Shown here: positions 19,060 through 27,200 of the stretch, piece after piece
Position numbering within the stretch: the stretch's first letter is position 1
How the letters are laid out: every line of letters starts with the position of its first letter
From: Streptomyces sp. H27-H1
GTDB lineage: Bacteria > Actinomycetota > Actinomycetes > Streptomycetales > Streptomycetaceae
DNA length: 64,000 bases
NCBI RefSeq assembly: GCF_026627445.1
Contig: NZ_JAPNLJ010000003.1
Location: forward strand, 1 to 64,000
Direction: 5' to 3'
Translations under genes and position numbers: made by a program
The notes under the pieces: model-generated
What the model was told of the DNA's origin: nothing
The model's input: only the letters and a program-made list of their open reading frames with translations
Database searches by the model: none

Positions 19060-20646
19060 TCAGTGGCGGGCCGCTTCGGGGTTGCGCCGTACGCCGACCA
19101 CGGCGACGGCTGCGCCGAGGAGGCACAGCACGCCGGTGACCAGGGCGGCCGTGTGTACGCCGTTCATGAAGGCCTGTCCACTGCCTTCGACCACGGCGGA
19201 CTTCAGCTGCGACGGCATGGTGCTGGAGACCGGGGAGATGCCCATGGTCACCGCGTCCTTGGCCGCGTCCAGGCCGTGTGCCATGGGTGCGGGTACGCCT
19301 GCGGAGGTGAGTTCACCGGTCAGAGTGGAGCTCACCCGGCTGCTGATCAGGGAGATCAGTACCGAGGTGCCGAGTGCGCCGCCGATCTGCAGCGCGGTGG
19401 CCTGCAGGCCACCGGCCACCCCGGCGTCCTGGACCGGGGCGTTGCCCACGATCGCTTCGGAGGAAGCGGCCATCACCATGCCCACGCCCAGGCCGAGCGC
19501 GATGAATGGCGGCCACATTGCTGTGTAGGAGGAGTGCACGCCCCAGCCGAGCATCCCGAAGGCCGCGCCGGCCTGCAGCAGCATGCCGAGGGGCATGGTC
19601 AGGCGGGCGCCGAACCGCTCGGTGAGCTTGGCACCCAGTGGTGAGGCGACCACGGAGGCCAGGCTCAGCGGCAGGGTGCGCACCCCGGCCTGAACCGGTG
19701 TCATGCCGCGAACGTTCTGCAGGTAGAGCATGACGAAGAAGATCACGCCGAGCAGCGCGAAGAAGTTGATCGCGGTGATGACGGCGCCGATGGTCAGGGC
19801 CGGGCTGCGGAACAGCCGCATCGGCAGCAGGGGGTGCTCGATGCGGGTCTCGCACCAGCAGAACAGTGCCAGGACGACCAGGCCGGCGGCGAGGGTGCCC
19901 AGGGTCGTGCCGGAGGCCCAGCCCCAGCCCTCGCCCTTGACCACGCCGAAGACGAGGATCAGCATGCCGACCGCCAGCAGGAGGACACCGGGGATGTCGA
20001 AGCGGTGGTGGCCGGTGGAGTTCTTGCTCTGCGGCAGCACGAAGGCGCTGAAGGCCAGAGCGATGATGCCTATGGGGGCGTTGATGTAGAACACCGACTC
20101 CCAGTTGACGTGCTCGACCAGCAGGCCGCCGACGATGGGGCCCAGTGCGGTGGACACCGAGGAGACCATGGCCCAGATGCCGACCGCCATGCCGAACTTC
20201 CTGGGCGGGAAGACCGCGCGCAGCAGTCCCAGGGTGTTGGGCATCAGCAGGGCGCCGAAGAAGCCCTGCAGGGCGCGGAAGGCGATGACGCCTTCGATGG
20301 ATCCGCTCAGGCCGATGGCTACCGAGGCGGCGGTGAAGCCGGCCACGCCGATCATGTAGAAAGTGCGCCGTCCGAAGCGGTCGCCGAGCTTGCCGCCGAG
20401 GATCAGCGCGGCGGCCAGTGCCAGCAGGTAGGCGTTGGTGACCCACTGCAGGTCGGCGGTGGATGCGTGCAGGTCCCGGCCGATCTCGGGGTTGGCGATG
20501 GCGACCACGCTGCCGTCCAGACCGACCATGAACAGGCCGAAGGCCACGGCTATCAGCGTCAGCCAAGGTTTGGCGCGACGGTCCCGTGGGGCGTCCGTCG
20601 GGGAGTGTGCGGGCAGGGCGGAGCGGTCCACACGGGTGGAGGACAT
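19060..20646 (-). CDS. MFS drug efflux transporter, DHA2 (14-TMS) family
   Basis: 528 residues from the ATG at 20646. Family signatures: first helix WLTLIAVAFGLFMVGLDGSVVAIANP (D in helix 1), QWVTNAYLLALAAALILGGKLGDRFGRR (motif A), VSTALGPIVGGLLVEHVNWES (motif C, antiporter). About 14 transmembrane helices fit the EmrB/QacA group, proton-coupled export of toxic or secondary-metabolite molecules. It lies 78 bases downstream of a MarR regulator on the same strand, the classic arrangement for an inducible efflux operon. The substrate cannot be read from sequence. Confidence 0.9.
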   Translation of the reverse strand: MSSTRVDRSALPAHSPTDAPRDRRAKPWLTLIAVAFGLFMVGLDGSVVAIANPEIGRDLHASTADLQWVTNAYLLALAAALILGGKLGDRFGRRTFYMIGVAGFTAASVAIGLSGSIEGVIAFRALQGFFGALLMPNTLGLLRAVFPPRKFGMAVGIWAMVSSVSTALGPIVGGLLVEHVNWESVFYINAPIGIIALAFSAFVLPQSKNSTGHHRFDIPGVLLLAVGMLILVFGVVKGEGWGWASGTTLGTLAAGLVVLALFCWCETRIEHPLLPMRLFRSPALTIGAVITAINFFALLGVIFFVMLYLQNVRGMTPVQAGVRTLPLSLASVVASPLGAKLTERFGARLTMPLGMLLQAGAAFGMLGWGVHSSYTAMWPPFIALGLGVGMVMAASSEAIVGNAPVQDAGVAGGLQATALQIGGALGTSVLISLISSRVSSTLTGELTSAGVPAPMAHGLDAAKDAVTMGISPVSSTMPSQLKSAVVEGSGQAFMNGVHTAALVTGVLCLLGAAVAVVGVRRNPEAARH

Positions 20647-20724
20647 GAAAGTGCCTTGTTTCTCAAAGGGGACGGCGAAAGCGGCGGCCACGCGCATACG
20701 GGTGGCCCGGCCGCAGGATCCGGC

Positions 20725-21198
20725 TCAGTGGGTGACGGGGGTGATCCGGCCCGGGATTGACGCGAGCGCGGACAGGACCGAGCCGATGGCCGCCACGTCC
20801 CCGTCCGACAGGGTGCGCAGGGCCTCGGTGACATAGCCCTGGACCAGTTGCTCGATCGCCGCGACCCGGCGCAGCGCCTCGGTCGTCAGGTACAGGTGCG
20901 CGATGCGCTTGTCAGCCGTGTCCTGCCGTCGTTCCAGCAGGCCCTCGGCGACCAGCTGTGAGACCAGGGCGCTGACGTTGTTCGGCTTGATGAGCAGTAC
21001 CTCGGCAGCCTCGCGCACGGTGATGCCGGCGCGCTCGCCGACCAGCCGGAGCAGGGCCAGCTGGTTCTTGGGGGGCTCCGCGTGCGGAAAGTCCTGGGCG
21101 AGGCGCCGGTCCAGTGCCCGGTTCAGCGCGGGCAGGACAGCAGCGAGCCCGGAGGCTACGGAGCTGATGTCCTGCGCGGACGCACTGGTGGGAGGCAT
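20725..21198 (-). CDS. MarR-family regulator of the efflux operon
   Basis: 157 residues, ATG 21198. Winged-helix core: QLALLRLVGERAGITVREAAEVLLIKPNNVSALVSQLVAEGLLERRQDTADKRIAHLYLT, with the recognition helix in KPNNVSALVSQLV and the DKR wing. Such proteins repress their own operon and release DNA on binding a ligand. The promoter abuts the ATG, so the mRNA may be leaderless, and a palindrome covers the -35 element (see the regulatory entry). The adjoining MFS transporter is the presumed target. Confidence 0.9.
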   Translation of the reverse strand: MPPTSASAQDISSVASGLAAVLPALNRALDRRLAQDFPHAEPPKNQLALLRLVGERAGITVREAAEVLLIKPNNVSALVSQLVAEGLLERRQDTADKRIAHLYLTTEALRRVAAIEQLVQGYVTEALRTLSDGDVAAIGSVLSALASIPGRITPVTH

Positions 21199-21204
21199 GC
21201 ACCC

Positions 21205-21248
21205 ATTATGAATATGACTCTATACCTATGTCAACATACCCAATATGT
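21205..21248 (-). promoter_or_regulatory. Promoter and operator of the marR-MFS operon
   Basis: An AT-rich island in very GC-rich DNA. Reading the minus strand: a TTGACA -35 at 21235-21230 and TCATAA/CATAAT -10 at about 21211-21205, spacer 18-19. The A of the MarR ATG (21198) falls about 7 bases after the -10, predicting a leaderless transcript. TATGTTGACATA (21228-21239) is an inverted repeat (5-base arms) sitting on the -35, and CATA-N5-TATG (21236-21248) is a second, weaker one. This is the expected position for autorepression by MarR. Confidence 0.65.
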
Positions 21249-21360
21249 GCCCGGGCCCCGGTCGGGCGCGCCGCCCGGGAACCGGGCTTTCCCGCCCGCC
21301 AGGCGGTCATCCGGTCCGGGGGTGTGAGCGCGGGCGGCGCGCCGTGCCGGCGGCGTACGG

Positions 21361-21618
21361 TCAGGGGGTGGCGTAGGTGGGGCCGACGAAGAGTGCACCG
21401 TCGGTTTTGTCGTGAGGCCGGTCAGGGTCCCGCCGAGGGCGGTCTCCATGGAGTAGGAACCCAGACTCTCCCCGTAGGCGAGCAGGCGAGCAGGCGAGCA
21501 GGCGAGGACGCGTACCGGCCGGCAGTGTCCGCCACTTGTCGTACACCGCGCCGAACAGGGCCCGGCTCGCCGCCGCTGCTTCATCCTCCGTCAGGACGGA
21601 CACCCCTAGCGACCCCAT
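21361..21618 (-). pseudogene. Remnant of alpha/beta-hydrolase (Abhydrolase_9-like)
   Basis: On the minus strand the frame starting at 21618 reads ALFGAVYDKWRTLPAGTRPR; then the reading continues in another frame as AYGESLGSYSMETALGGTL, with a GxSxG nucleophile elbow, and returns to the first frame as DGALFVGPTYATP. These three pieces align with one family of actinobacterial membrane-linked alpha/beta-hydrolases. The break coincides with an 8-base tandem repeat (AGCAGGCG units, about 21480-21505) that could slip. Only about 85 residues remain; upstream and downstream parts are missing. Confidence 0.55.
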
Positions 21619-22203
21619 GCCCCCGGCGTGGCCGCAGCGAGGGGGTACGCGTCCTGCGAGGCCCGCACGGCCAGCTGTTCAGTCTCTTCCTCCCAGGCGC
21701 CTGACCGGCCAAGCAGGCGGGGCGAGGCCGATCACTGTCGTGAGAAGCGCCGGTGGACACGACATGACTACGAGGTCTCGACAGGATGCGTGCTCGCCGG
21801 GTGCGACGGGCGTCGGACATCAGTTCATCTCGGTGGGCGGTGCAATCTGGCACGGGCGCAGGTACACCATCCGGGTATGTCTGCTACTGAATCTGCTGGC
21901 CTGCCATCCACGCCCCGAGCCTTCAATGAGTTCCGGTTCTTCGTCTAGGTCACGACCGGGGCCACCGTAGCTGTGCAGGAATCGGGTGGGGTCGCCCGTC
22001 CCATGAGCGGTAGGGCGCTGGTACCGCTGGTAGGGAGCCTGCTGTAGCCATGCGCCTCGCCCCCCATGCTCCGTTTACGGGGCCGCGCGAATGAGCCGCA
22101 GGGCGCGGGGCAGGTGGAGTTCAGGCGGAACGAGCAGTCCGCTGGCTCTCGCCCGGCGTGCCATCCGACCTGAACAGTACGAAGCAGGAGGGAAGGAAAG
22201 ATC
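21619..22203. other. Gene-poor stretch before the holin-like gene
   Basis: I find no convincing gene. Frames on both strands here are short, Arg/Pro-rich and match nothing; the AT content is slightly higher than in flanking genes, consistent with decayed sequence following the hydrolase remnant. The final 15 bases hold the ribosome site (GGAGGGAAGGAAAG) of the gene at 22204. Confidence 0.4.
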
Positions 22204-22623
22204 ATGAGTACGGCTGAGGCTGAGAGGAGTTCGCGCACCGAGGACGAATCGGTGGGCGTGCTGGTATCGCGCGCATCGGAGCAGGTCTCCGAACTGGTTC
22301 GCGACGAGATGCGGCTCGCCCGGACGGAGCTGGGCCAGAAGGGCAAGCGGTTCGGAGCGGGTGGAGGTCTGCTCGGCGGGGCCGCGCTGGTCGGCGTCCT
22401 GGTGGCACAAGCCGCGGTGGCGGCGGGCATAGCCGCTCTGTCGCTGGTACTTCCGGTATGGGCCGCGGCCCTGATCGTCGCCGTAGTGCTCGCGGTGATC
22501 GCCGCGGTGCTGGCCGCGGCGGGGAAGAAGCAGATCGCGCGGGCCGTCCCACCCGTTCCCGAGCAGGCGGTCGACAGTGTCAAGGCTGATGTGGCCGAGA
22601 TCAAGGAGAGGGCACACCGATGA
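22204..22623 (+). CDS. Actinobacterial holin-X / phage-holin-III-like membrane protein
   Basis: 139 residues, ATG behind GGAAAG. Residues 15-55 are amphipathic (SRASEQVSELVRDEMRLARTEL), typical of the family, followed by two adjacent transmembrane helices (about 57-83 and 85-108) and a basic C-terminal tail. Despite the name these are ordinary chromosomal envelope proteins in actinomycetes, not phage lysis proteins. It forms an overlapping operon (ATGA) with a DUF3618 and a DUF4235 gene, a combination conserved across Streptomyces. Confidence 0.85.
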   Translation: MSTAEAERSSRTEDESVGVLVSRASEQVSELVRDEMRLARTELGQKGKRFGAGGGLLGGAALVGVLVAQAAVAAGIAALSLVLPVWAAALIVAVVLAVIAAVLAAAGKKQIARAVPPVPEQAVDSVKADVAEIKERAHR

Positions 22624-22994
22624 CGAACCAGCCCCACAGCAACGATTCCAGTCCCTCTGCCGAGGAGCTGCGCGATCGGATCGAGCACACCCGCGACGAC
22701 CTCGGCCGGACCGTCGAGGCGCTCGCGTCCAAAGTCGACGTCAAGGCGCAGGCCAAGGAGAAGGCGGCCGAGGTGAAGGCGCAGGCCGAGGACGTCACGG
22801 CTCGAGCCCTGGAGAAGGCCGCCGCCTTGAAGGAGCAGGCCGCGGAGCTGTTGAAGGAGAAGACTCCCGAACCGGTTCTCGAGGAAGCGAGCCGGATGGC
22901 GACCGCGGTGCGGGCCAACCGGAAGCCGCTGATCGCCGTCGGAGCTGCCCTGGCCGTCGTCCTGCTGGTGAAGCGCGGTCGGAGGCGCAAGTGA
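22620..22994 (+). CDS. DUF3618 protein
   Basis: 124 residues, ATGA overlap with the gene before. The DUF3618 signature is SAEELRDRIEHTRDDLGRTVEALASKVDVKAQAKEKAAE at residues 12-50, followed by an Ala/Lys/Glu-rich coiled helix with heptad-like character and one transmembrane helix near the C-terminus (PLIAVGAALAVVLLV) capped by RGRRRK. Probably a membrane-anchored helical protein of the envelope; function unknown. Confidence 0.85.
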   Translation: MTNQPHSNDSSPSAEELRDRIEHTRDDLGRTVEALASKVDVKAQAKEKAAEVKAQAEDVTARALEKAAALKEQAAELLKEKTPEPVLEEASRMATAVRANRKPLIAVGAALAVVLLVKRGRRRK

Positions 22995-23257
22995 AAGCCT
23001 CGACGATCGCGTACAAACCGGTGGGGCTGGCTCTGGGCGCCGCCAGCGGCATGATCGCCGCGATGGCCTTCAAACAGGCCTGGAAACTGGTCGAAGGCGA
23101 GGGTGACGCGCCCGGCGCCACCGATGAGGACCGCTCATGGAAGGAGATCCTCATCGCCGCAGGCCTCCAAGGCGCCATCTTCGCCGTCGTCAAAGCCACC
23201 GTCGACCGGGCTGGAGCCGTCGCGATGCGCCGGGTCACCGGCACATGGCCGGGGTGA
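22991..23257 (+). CDS. DUF4235 small membrane protein
   Basis: 88 residues from GTG 22991 in the GTGA overlap. Two short hydrophobic stretches flank the conserved AFKQAWKLVEGE and EDRSWKEILIAAGLQGAIFAVVKATVDRAGA. This matches the DUF4235 family. It closes the three-gene envelope operon. Function unknown. Confidence 0.85.
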   Translation: MKASTIAYKPVGLALGAASGMIAAMAFKQAWKLVEGEGDAPGATDEDRSWKEILIAAGLQGAIFAVVKATVDRAGAVAMRRVTGTWPG

Positions 23258-23370
23258 AACCACCACGGCGCCGGCACATCCCGACGGGACCGGCGCCGTG
23301 CGGCCCCGCATCCGCCTCGCATCGGCCCGCGCGCGGGCATGAGCGCACGACCCGCGGGTACACGCGCAGA

Positions 23371-23871
23371 ATGCACGGACATCATGCGCGTCCCACGAGC
23401 ACCTTGTTCCGTACGACCCCGCACCCCGAGGCGCCTCCGGCCACCACGGGCCGCCACGCGGGCGGGGGAGGAGCACTCCGCCGGCTACGCCGCAGGATCC
23501 TCGCCTACCAGCACATCGACCTGCTCTCCTCGCGTGTCCCCGGCGACACCGCTGCCGGCGAGGAGGTCCTGCTCCTCGTCCACGTCCGCAAGGTCGTCGG
23601 CGAGGTTCACTACCGGATGTGCCTCACGTGTGCCGAGGCGGTGATCACCGCGGTCGACATCGAGGCACACTTCCTCGGAACGGGCCTGGACACCAGGGCG
23701 CTGTTCCACCTCCGGGCACGCCATCCGGGCCTCGTCTGGCACAGCACCCTGAATCTCCGCGCCACACGCGACCTGCTGCGCCGGTCGCGCATTCTCGACG
23801 GCGACGGAGTGTGTACGCACCTGGGGCAACCGCGTGCAGGGCAAACGGGGCCGGCCTCCACCCGGGCCTGA
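23371..23871 (+). CDS. GNAT-like hypothetical protein
   Basis: 166 residues from ATG 23371; a frame open upstream to 23137 overlaps the DUF4235 gene and is Arg/His-rich, so it was discounted. The C-terminal half, EVHYRMCLTCAEAVITAVDIEAHFLGTGLDTRALFHLRARHPGLVWHST, resembles the acetyl-CoA-binding part of GNAT acetyltransferases (a G-x-G loop followed by a helix), with the Q/R-x-x-G-x-G/A loop degenerate as GTGLDTRA. The cysteine pair CLTCAEA may be a relic zinc site. The start and N-terminal 45 residues are weakly supported. Confidence 0.55.
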   Translation: MHGHHARPTSTLFRTTPHPEAPPATTGRHAGGGGALRRLRRRILAYQHIDLLSSRVPGDTAAGEEVLLLVHVRKVVGEVHYRMCLTCAEAVITAVDIEAHFLGTGLDTRALFHLRARHPGLVWHSTLNLRATRDLLRRSRILDGDGVCTHLGQPRAGQTGPASTRA

Positions 23872-24313
23872 GGACCGAGGTGGCGGGTGAGGACCTGGTC
23901 GGCGATGACGGCGGCGTCCTGGCGTCGGTCCTTCCTTCGCCGCGGTAGCCCTCGCAGGCGCGGCGAAGGCCGACTGCGCAACAAGCGGGTGCTGTTGCCG
24001 GGGGGAGCGTGCTGGCCCCGGGAGGTCGCAGAGGTCCGCAGGATCGAGGAGGAACGGCTGCATGCCACGGTCGCCAAGGAAGTCCGGCGGGCGGATGCGG
24101 CGCTGCGCGGGCCACGTGGACGGCGCCCGCACCGGCGCCTCCCCCTGCCCCCCCAAGCGGGAACATGTCGCCGAATCCTCGCCATTGTGCGCGATCGGTA
24201 ACGGTCGGGCAGGGCGGCAGCTGACCGTCCGACTCCGTGGGCACACTCACATCAAGTGCCGATCAATTGATCGTGCGCATGGCGACGTGCGCACGACTAC
24301 GGGGGATCCGACC
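23872..24313. other. Intergenic stretch with palindromes before a lipoprotein gene
   Basis: Mostly non-coding by eye; open frames here are Arg/Pro-rich with no family match. The last 60 bases hold two symmetric elements: GATCAATTGATC (24261-24272, perfect 12-base palindrome) and an 8-bp inverted repeat CGTGCGCA (24272-24279) / TGCGCACG (24288-24295) with an 8-base loop. These could be an operator and a leader hairpin for the lipoprotein gene at 24314. Confidence 0.4.
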
Positions 24314-25006
24314 ATGCGTGCGATGCGTAGAAGCATGAAGCTGTACGTCGTGGGGGCAGCCGTCGCGGCGGCTGCTCTGACCACCACGGCCTGCGGGCCG
24401 ACCGGGGACAAGGCCGACAGCAAGACAAGTCCGTCGGCGAGTGCGCCGAGCGCCTCGGCGGGTGCACCGAGCCCGTCGACAAGTGCGCCGAGCACGTCGG
24501 GCGGCGCCACCGTCTCCCCCAGCGCGAGCGCGGGAGGCTCGGGCGGCTGGGCCTACGCGAACCGGCAGACCCCGCCCAAGGGCTCGATCTGCGACCACGG
24601 CGGTCAGGGTCCGTACGGGAAGGTCCAGTCCGTCAACTTCGGCGGTGAGAGCCCCCACACGGTGGTGAGCATCGTCCTCGGCTCCTACGAGTGCGCCCAG
24701 CCGGGCGAAGCGAGCCCCGTATTCACGCCGAACAGCGCGACCGGGGCGGCGACGGACGTACTCCTGGACGACAGCCATCTCAAGGTGGTCGTGGGTGGCA
24801 AGATCGCGAGCCAGCTGGGCACCAGGACGCCGAGTGCCAACACCTTCGTCAAGCATCTTGCGGACATGCAGGACCGCGGCGAGCTCAACGGCCGCAAGGC
24901 CCCCGAGTTCTACTTCCGGTTGGACAGCTCCTCCGACGACGTGAACGTGACGCCGGACGACAAGACCAAGATCATCTACCTGTACCAGATCGTCGACGGC
25001 AGCTGA
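24314..25006 (+). CDS. Secreted lipoprotein, unknown ligand
   Basis: 230 residues from ATG 24314 behind GGGGGATCC. Lipoprotein signal: positively charged start (MRAMRRSMK), hydrophobic core, lipobox LTTTAC with Cys27 as the lipid anchor. Residues 35-75 are a Ser/Pro/Ala/Thr linker that would hold the domain away from the membrane. The folded part (about 80-230) includes GPYGKVQSVNFGGESPHTVVSIVLGSYECAQPG and ends TKIIYLYQIVDGS, a likely beta-sandwich. No enzyme motif was recognised. Single-gene unit. Confidence 0.75.
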   Translation: MRAMRRSMKLYVVGAAVAAAALTTTACGPTGDKADSKTSPSASAPSASAGAPSPSTSAPSTSGGATVSPSASAGGSGGWAYANRQTPPKGSICDHGGQGPYGKVQSVNFGGESPHTVVSIVLGSYECAQPGEASPVFTPNSATGAATDVLLDDSHLKVVVGGKIASQLGTRTPSANTFVKHLADMQDRGELNGRKAPEFYFRLDSSSDDVNVTPDDKTKIIYLYQIVDGS

Positions 25007-25367
25007 CGCCTGGGCTCGGGCTCTGCATCCCACGCAGGCAGGGCCCATCGAGGATCACATCGCGGTCAGGGGCCCGGCGCGGACAGCCCCAGAAGCTCCA
25101 CCAGTGCACTCACCTGCACGCCTAGGTTCGCTGAGACAGAAGCGCGAACGACTCGGTTCGTTGAGAATCGCGTGCTGTGCCATCGAAGTTCGAGTGACGG
25201 AAAGTGTCCGCTGTCATCCAATCGAGTCGTTTGACAGTGAACCCAGTCGTTTCGGCTTCCTTGCCGGCGAACTCAGTCGAGTGAGGCGAACATGCCGGGC
25301 CCCCTGGCAGTCGCGTAGCGCGCAGGTGCGGCGGGCCGGACGCCGACGTCCTTGTTACGGTCGCTGG
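25007..25367. other. Intergenic stretch with a repeat, upstream of SMI1 gene
   Basis: No gene is apparent. The sequence is lower in GC than its surroundings, with repeated GAGTCG / CAGTCG / ACTCAGTCGAG words between 25140 and 25285. A 24-base element (25230-25253) recurs imperfectly after the next gene, at 25995-26018. TTTGACA within it could be a -35 element for the gene at 25368. Confidence 0.4.
25230..25253 (+). repeat. Imperfect direct repeat, left copy
   Basis: Begins TTTGACAGTGAACCCAGTCG. The copy at 25995-26018 begins TTTGACAATGAATCCAGTCG; 21 of 24 bases match. The pair brackets the SMI1/KNR4 gene. Confidence 0.6.
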
Positions 25368-25919
25368 ATGGAGAGCTGGGACGAGGACGGCGTACGCGCT
25401 CGGATATCGCAGAGGGCGGCACAGGACCCGGGACGGGAACGCTTTGGGGCGGACGCGCACCGGTACGAGTTGGCGCCCGCGCTGCCGGAGGCAGAGATCA
25501 GGGCGTTCGAGGAAGCCCAAGGCATCAATCTGCCGACGGAGTACCGGTCCTTCATCGCGCAGGTGGGCGACGGCCCCGCCGGCCCCGGTCACGGGTTGAT
25601 GCCATTGGCGGTCCCACGGCACGGAGTCGGCGAGGATTGGGCCGTGGACGACGAGTGGGAACGAGACCGGCTGACGGGCCGACTCGCCGAGTCGTTCCCT
25701 CTCGACGAAGGGCTGCCTGGCCGGATCGGCGCACCAGCCGATGCGGTGACACAGGGCACACTCATGCTGGCCGAAGAGGGCTGCGGCATCTACGTCCGGC
25801 TGATCCTGAACGGCCCGCGAGCGGGCGAAGTCTGGCGGATGGACCCGGATTGGGGTGGCTTCGTCCCAGCGAGCGCCAGCTTTCGCGCCTGGTACACCGA
25901 GTGGCTGCAGAGCCCGTGA
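25368..25919 (+). CDS. SMI1/KNR4 (SUKH) family protein
   Basis: 183 residues from ATG 25368. The SUKH core is recognised by PEAEIRAFEEAQGINLPTEYRSFIAQVGDGPAGPGHGLMPL, the acidic middle, then LMLAEEGCGIYVRLILNGPRAGEVWRMDPDWGGFVP and ASFRAWYTEWLQ. SUKH proteins are often immunity proteins against contact-dependent or polymorphic toxins, or interaction modules. No toxin gene is adjacent here, so it may be an orphan immunity gene or a housekeeping paralogue. The flanking direct repeats suggest it may have moved as a small unit. Confidence 0.85.
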   Translation: MESWDEDGVRARISQRAAQDPGRERFGADAHRYELAPALPEAEIRAFEEAQGINLPTEYRSFIAQVGDGPAGPGHGLMPLAVPRHGVGEDWAVDDEWERDRLTGRLAESFPLDEGLPGRIGAPADAVTQGTLMLAEEGCGIYVRLILNGPRAGEVWRMDPDWGGFVPASASFRAWYTEWLQSP

Positions 25920-26223
25920 ACACGCTTCACGCCGTCCCGACCAACCATCCGGCCTGCCAGCGAACCCCGTCGTTGTGACTTCGGCGCCTCCCGCTTTGAC
26001 AATGAATCCAGTCGTTCCAGGTCAGAGCATCGCCGTCGACCAACCTCGCTGTCCAAGGACAGAAAGTCTGGCTCGGCACCGACGAACAGCATGAGTTCGA
26101 AGGAATCGTCGGAGGCCGGGGTGCGTGTACGGCTCCTCTTCGTGGTGGGGCGGCGGCCGAGATGGCTTCCAGGGGTCGGCCGCCTACCCCGTGTCCGCCT
26201 ACGGAGCCGGGTTCCCTTTGGAG
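25920..26223. other. Intergenic stretch after SMI1 gene
   Basis: No supported gene. It contains the right copy of the 24-base repeat. A plus-strand frame at 26125-26230 reads YGSSSWWGGGRDGFQGSAAYPVSAYG, unusually aromatic and glycine-rich; it may be a small peptide or debris, but lacks a clear ribosome site. Confidence 0.3.
25995..26018 (+). repeat. Imperfect direct repeat, right copy
   Basis: Partner of 25230-25253 (21 of 24 bases identical), about 75 bases after the SMI1/KNR4 stop. Confidence 0.6.
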
Positions 26224-26415
26224 TCAGCGCGTGTGGTGCTGGATACCGTGCTGACGGGGGACCTTGGCCGACCGGTGTGCGGTGGGGCGGCGGTGGGTGG
26301 CCGGGCGCCGTCGGCCCGGGAAGGGGTTGCGTCGCGCGGGGGCACTGGGGGCCAGGATCAGGAGGACGACGGTTGCAAGGGACGCGACGAGGATGAGGAC
26401 GGTACCGAGAATCAT
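26224..26415 (-). CDS. Small single-pass membrane protein
   Basis: 63 residues, ATG 26415 preceded on the minus strand by GCAGGAAC, a usable ribosome site. The first 24 residues are one hydrophobic helix (MILGTVLILVASLATVVLLI), the rest is highly basic (PFPGRRRPATHRRPTAHR), giving an N-out/C-in anchor with a cationic tail. It is short and has no named family; kept because start, helix and basic tail all fit a membrane peptide. Confidence 0.4.
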   Translation of the reverse strand: MILGTVLILVASLATVVLLILAPSAPARRNPFPGRRRPATHRRPTAHRSAKVPRQHGIQHHTR

Positions 26416-26560
26416 GTTCCTGCCTTTCGCCGGAATTCTGACTGCTGCCTGTAGCTACCTGGTGTGACCGATATTCGGGCCTCTAAACACGGCGAGTGAT
26501 GTCTTTGCCGGGAGTAGGGGGCATACGAATTGCTGAAAGGCTCTTCTGCTGCTTGGAGTG

Positions 26561-26745
26561 ATGACCGTGTCAAGTGACGAGATGGCTCAGGCAAAGGGCG
26601 AGCAGACCAAGGGCAAGGGCAAGGTCCAGGAGGCGGCCGGCCGTCTCGTGGGGAACGAGAGCCTGACCGTTGAAGGACGGGCCGAGCAGGCGAGGGCGAT
26701 GCTCGCGAGGCCAAGAAGAAGGCCGAGGACGCCGTCAGGGACTGA
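26561..26745 (+). pseudogene. CsbD-family stress protein with frameshift
   Basis: The first part (EMAQAKGEQTKGKGKVQEAAG then RLVGNESLTVEGRAEQAR) is a clear CsbD start. The frame then runs off into arginine-rich sequence, while the neighbouring frame supplies the proper family ending GDAREAKKKAEDAVRD and a stop at 26743-26745. Restoring one G in the run near 26695 would join them. CsbD proteins are small stress-induced helical proteins. Either a real inactivating deletion or a sequencing error in a homopolymer. Confidence 0.7.
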
Positions 26746-27075
26746 CCGCCTACGGGCGGAGCGGCGGGCCTGATCTCGGTAGTTCCGGGCCTGCCGATCG
26801 ACCATGTCAGCGAAGGTGATCAGGCCGGAGTCCTCGGGTTCCTCGATGGCGTCCACGTCGAGGTGGCCCTCGTCGAGCGCACGCGGCGCCCGAGCAGCGG
26901 CGCCGAGGGCACGTGTGCGCCCGATTGCCGTTGGGCTGTAGTCGACTTGCCGCCGGCGCGGGGACGCCGAGACGCTGTGCGTGGGGCCTGCGGACGCCGC
27001 GCTGTCGGCCGCCGCCGAGGCGATCCGGTTCTCAAAGCCGTGCCGGATTCATTGACAGAAGGTGAACGCAACCTG
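26746..27075. other. Gene-poor stretch upstream of GH64 gene
   Basis: On the minus strand, a stop-free frame from about 26910 down to 26765 reads LGAAARAPRALDEGHL, then DAIEEPEDSGLITFADMVDR and RNYRDQARRSARR, which has normal protein composition but no start or family match; it may be the remains of a broken gene. Nothing else is seen before the GH64 operator. Confidence 0.3.
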
Positions 27076-27097
27076 ATTCTGAGAGCGCTCTCAGAAT
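27076..27097. promoter_or_regulatory. Perfect 22-bp palindromic operator upstream of GH64
   Basis: Eleven bases, ATTCTGAGAGC, followed at once by their exact reverse complement, 104 bases before the GH64 start. The core GAGAGCGCTCTC has the GAGCGCTC centre recognised by LacI-family sugar regulators such as CebR-type repressors. It suggests glucan- or oligosaccharide-induced expression of the glucanase. It differs from the TGTKANCGNTMACA pattern of the arabinose locus. Confidence 0.7.
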
Positions 27098-27200
27098 TCA
27101 AGGCATCTCTCCACACCCTGCCGCTCAGCCCCGCGTCGCCCCCAAGGTGCGAGGGGCGACACACCCCAACCGGCAGGCTCCCCCCACCTGGAGGAAGAGC

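Noticed and set aside
22204..22623. Holin-like gene considered as part of a prophage
   Set aside because: No lysin, structural or integrase genes are near; the DUF3618/DUF4235 partners mark it as a chromosomal envelope operon.
25368..25919. SMI1/KNR4 gene considered as part of a toxin-immunity or phage-defence island
   Set aside because: No toxin, secretion or nuclease gene lies nearby, so only an orphan immunity-like gene can be supported.
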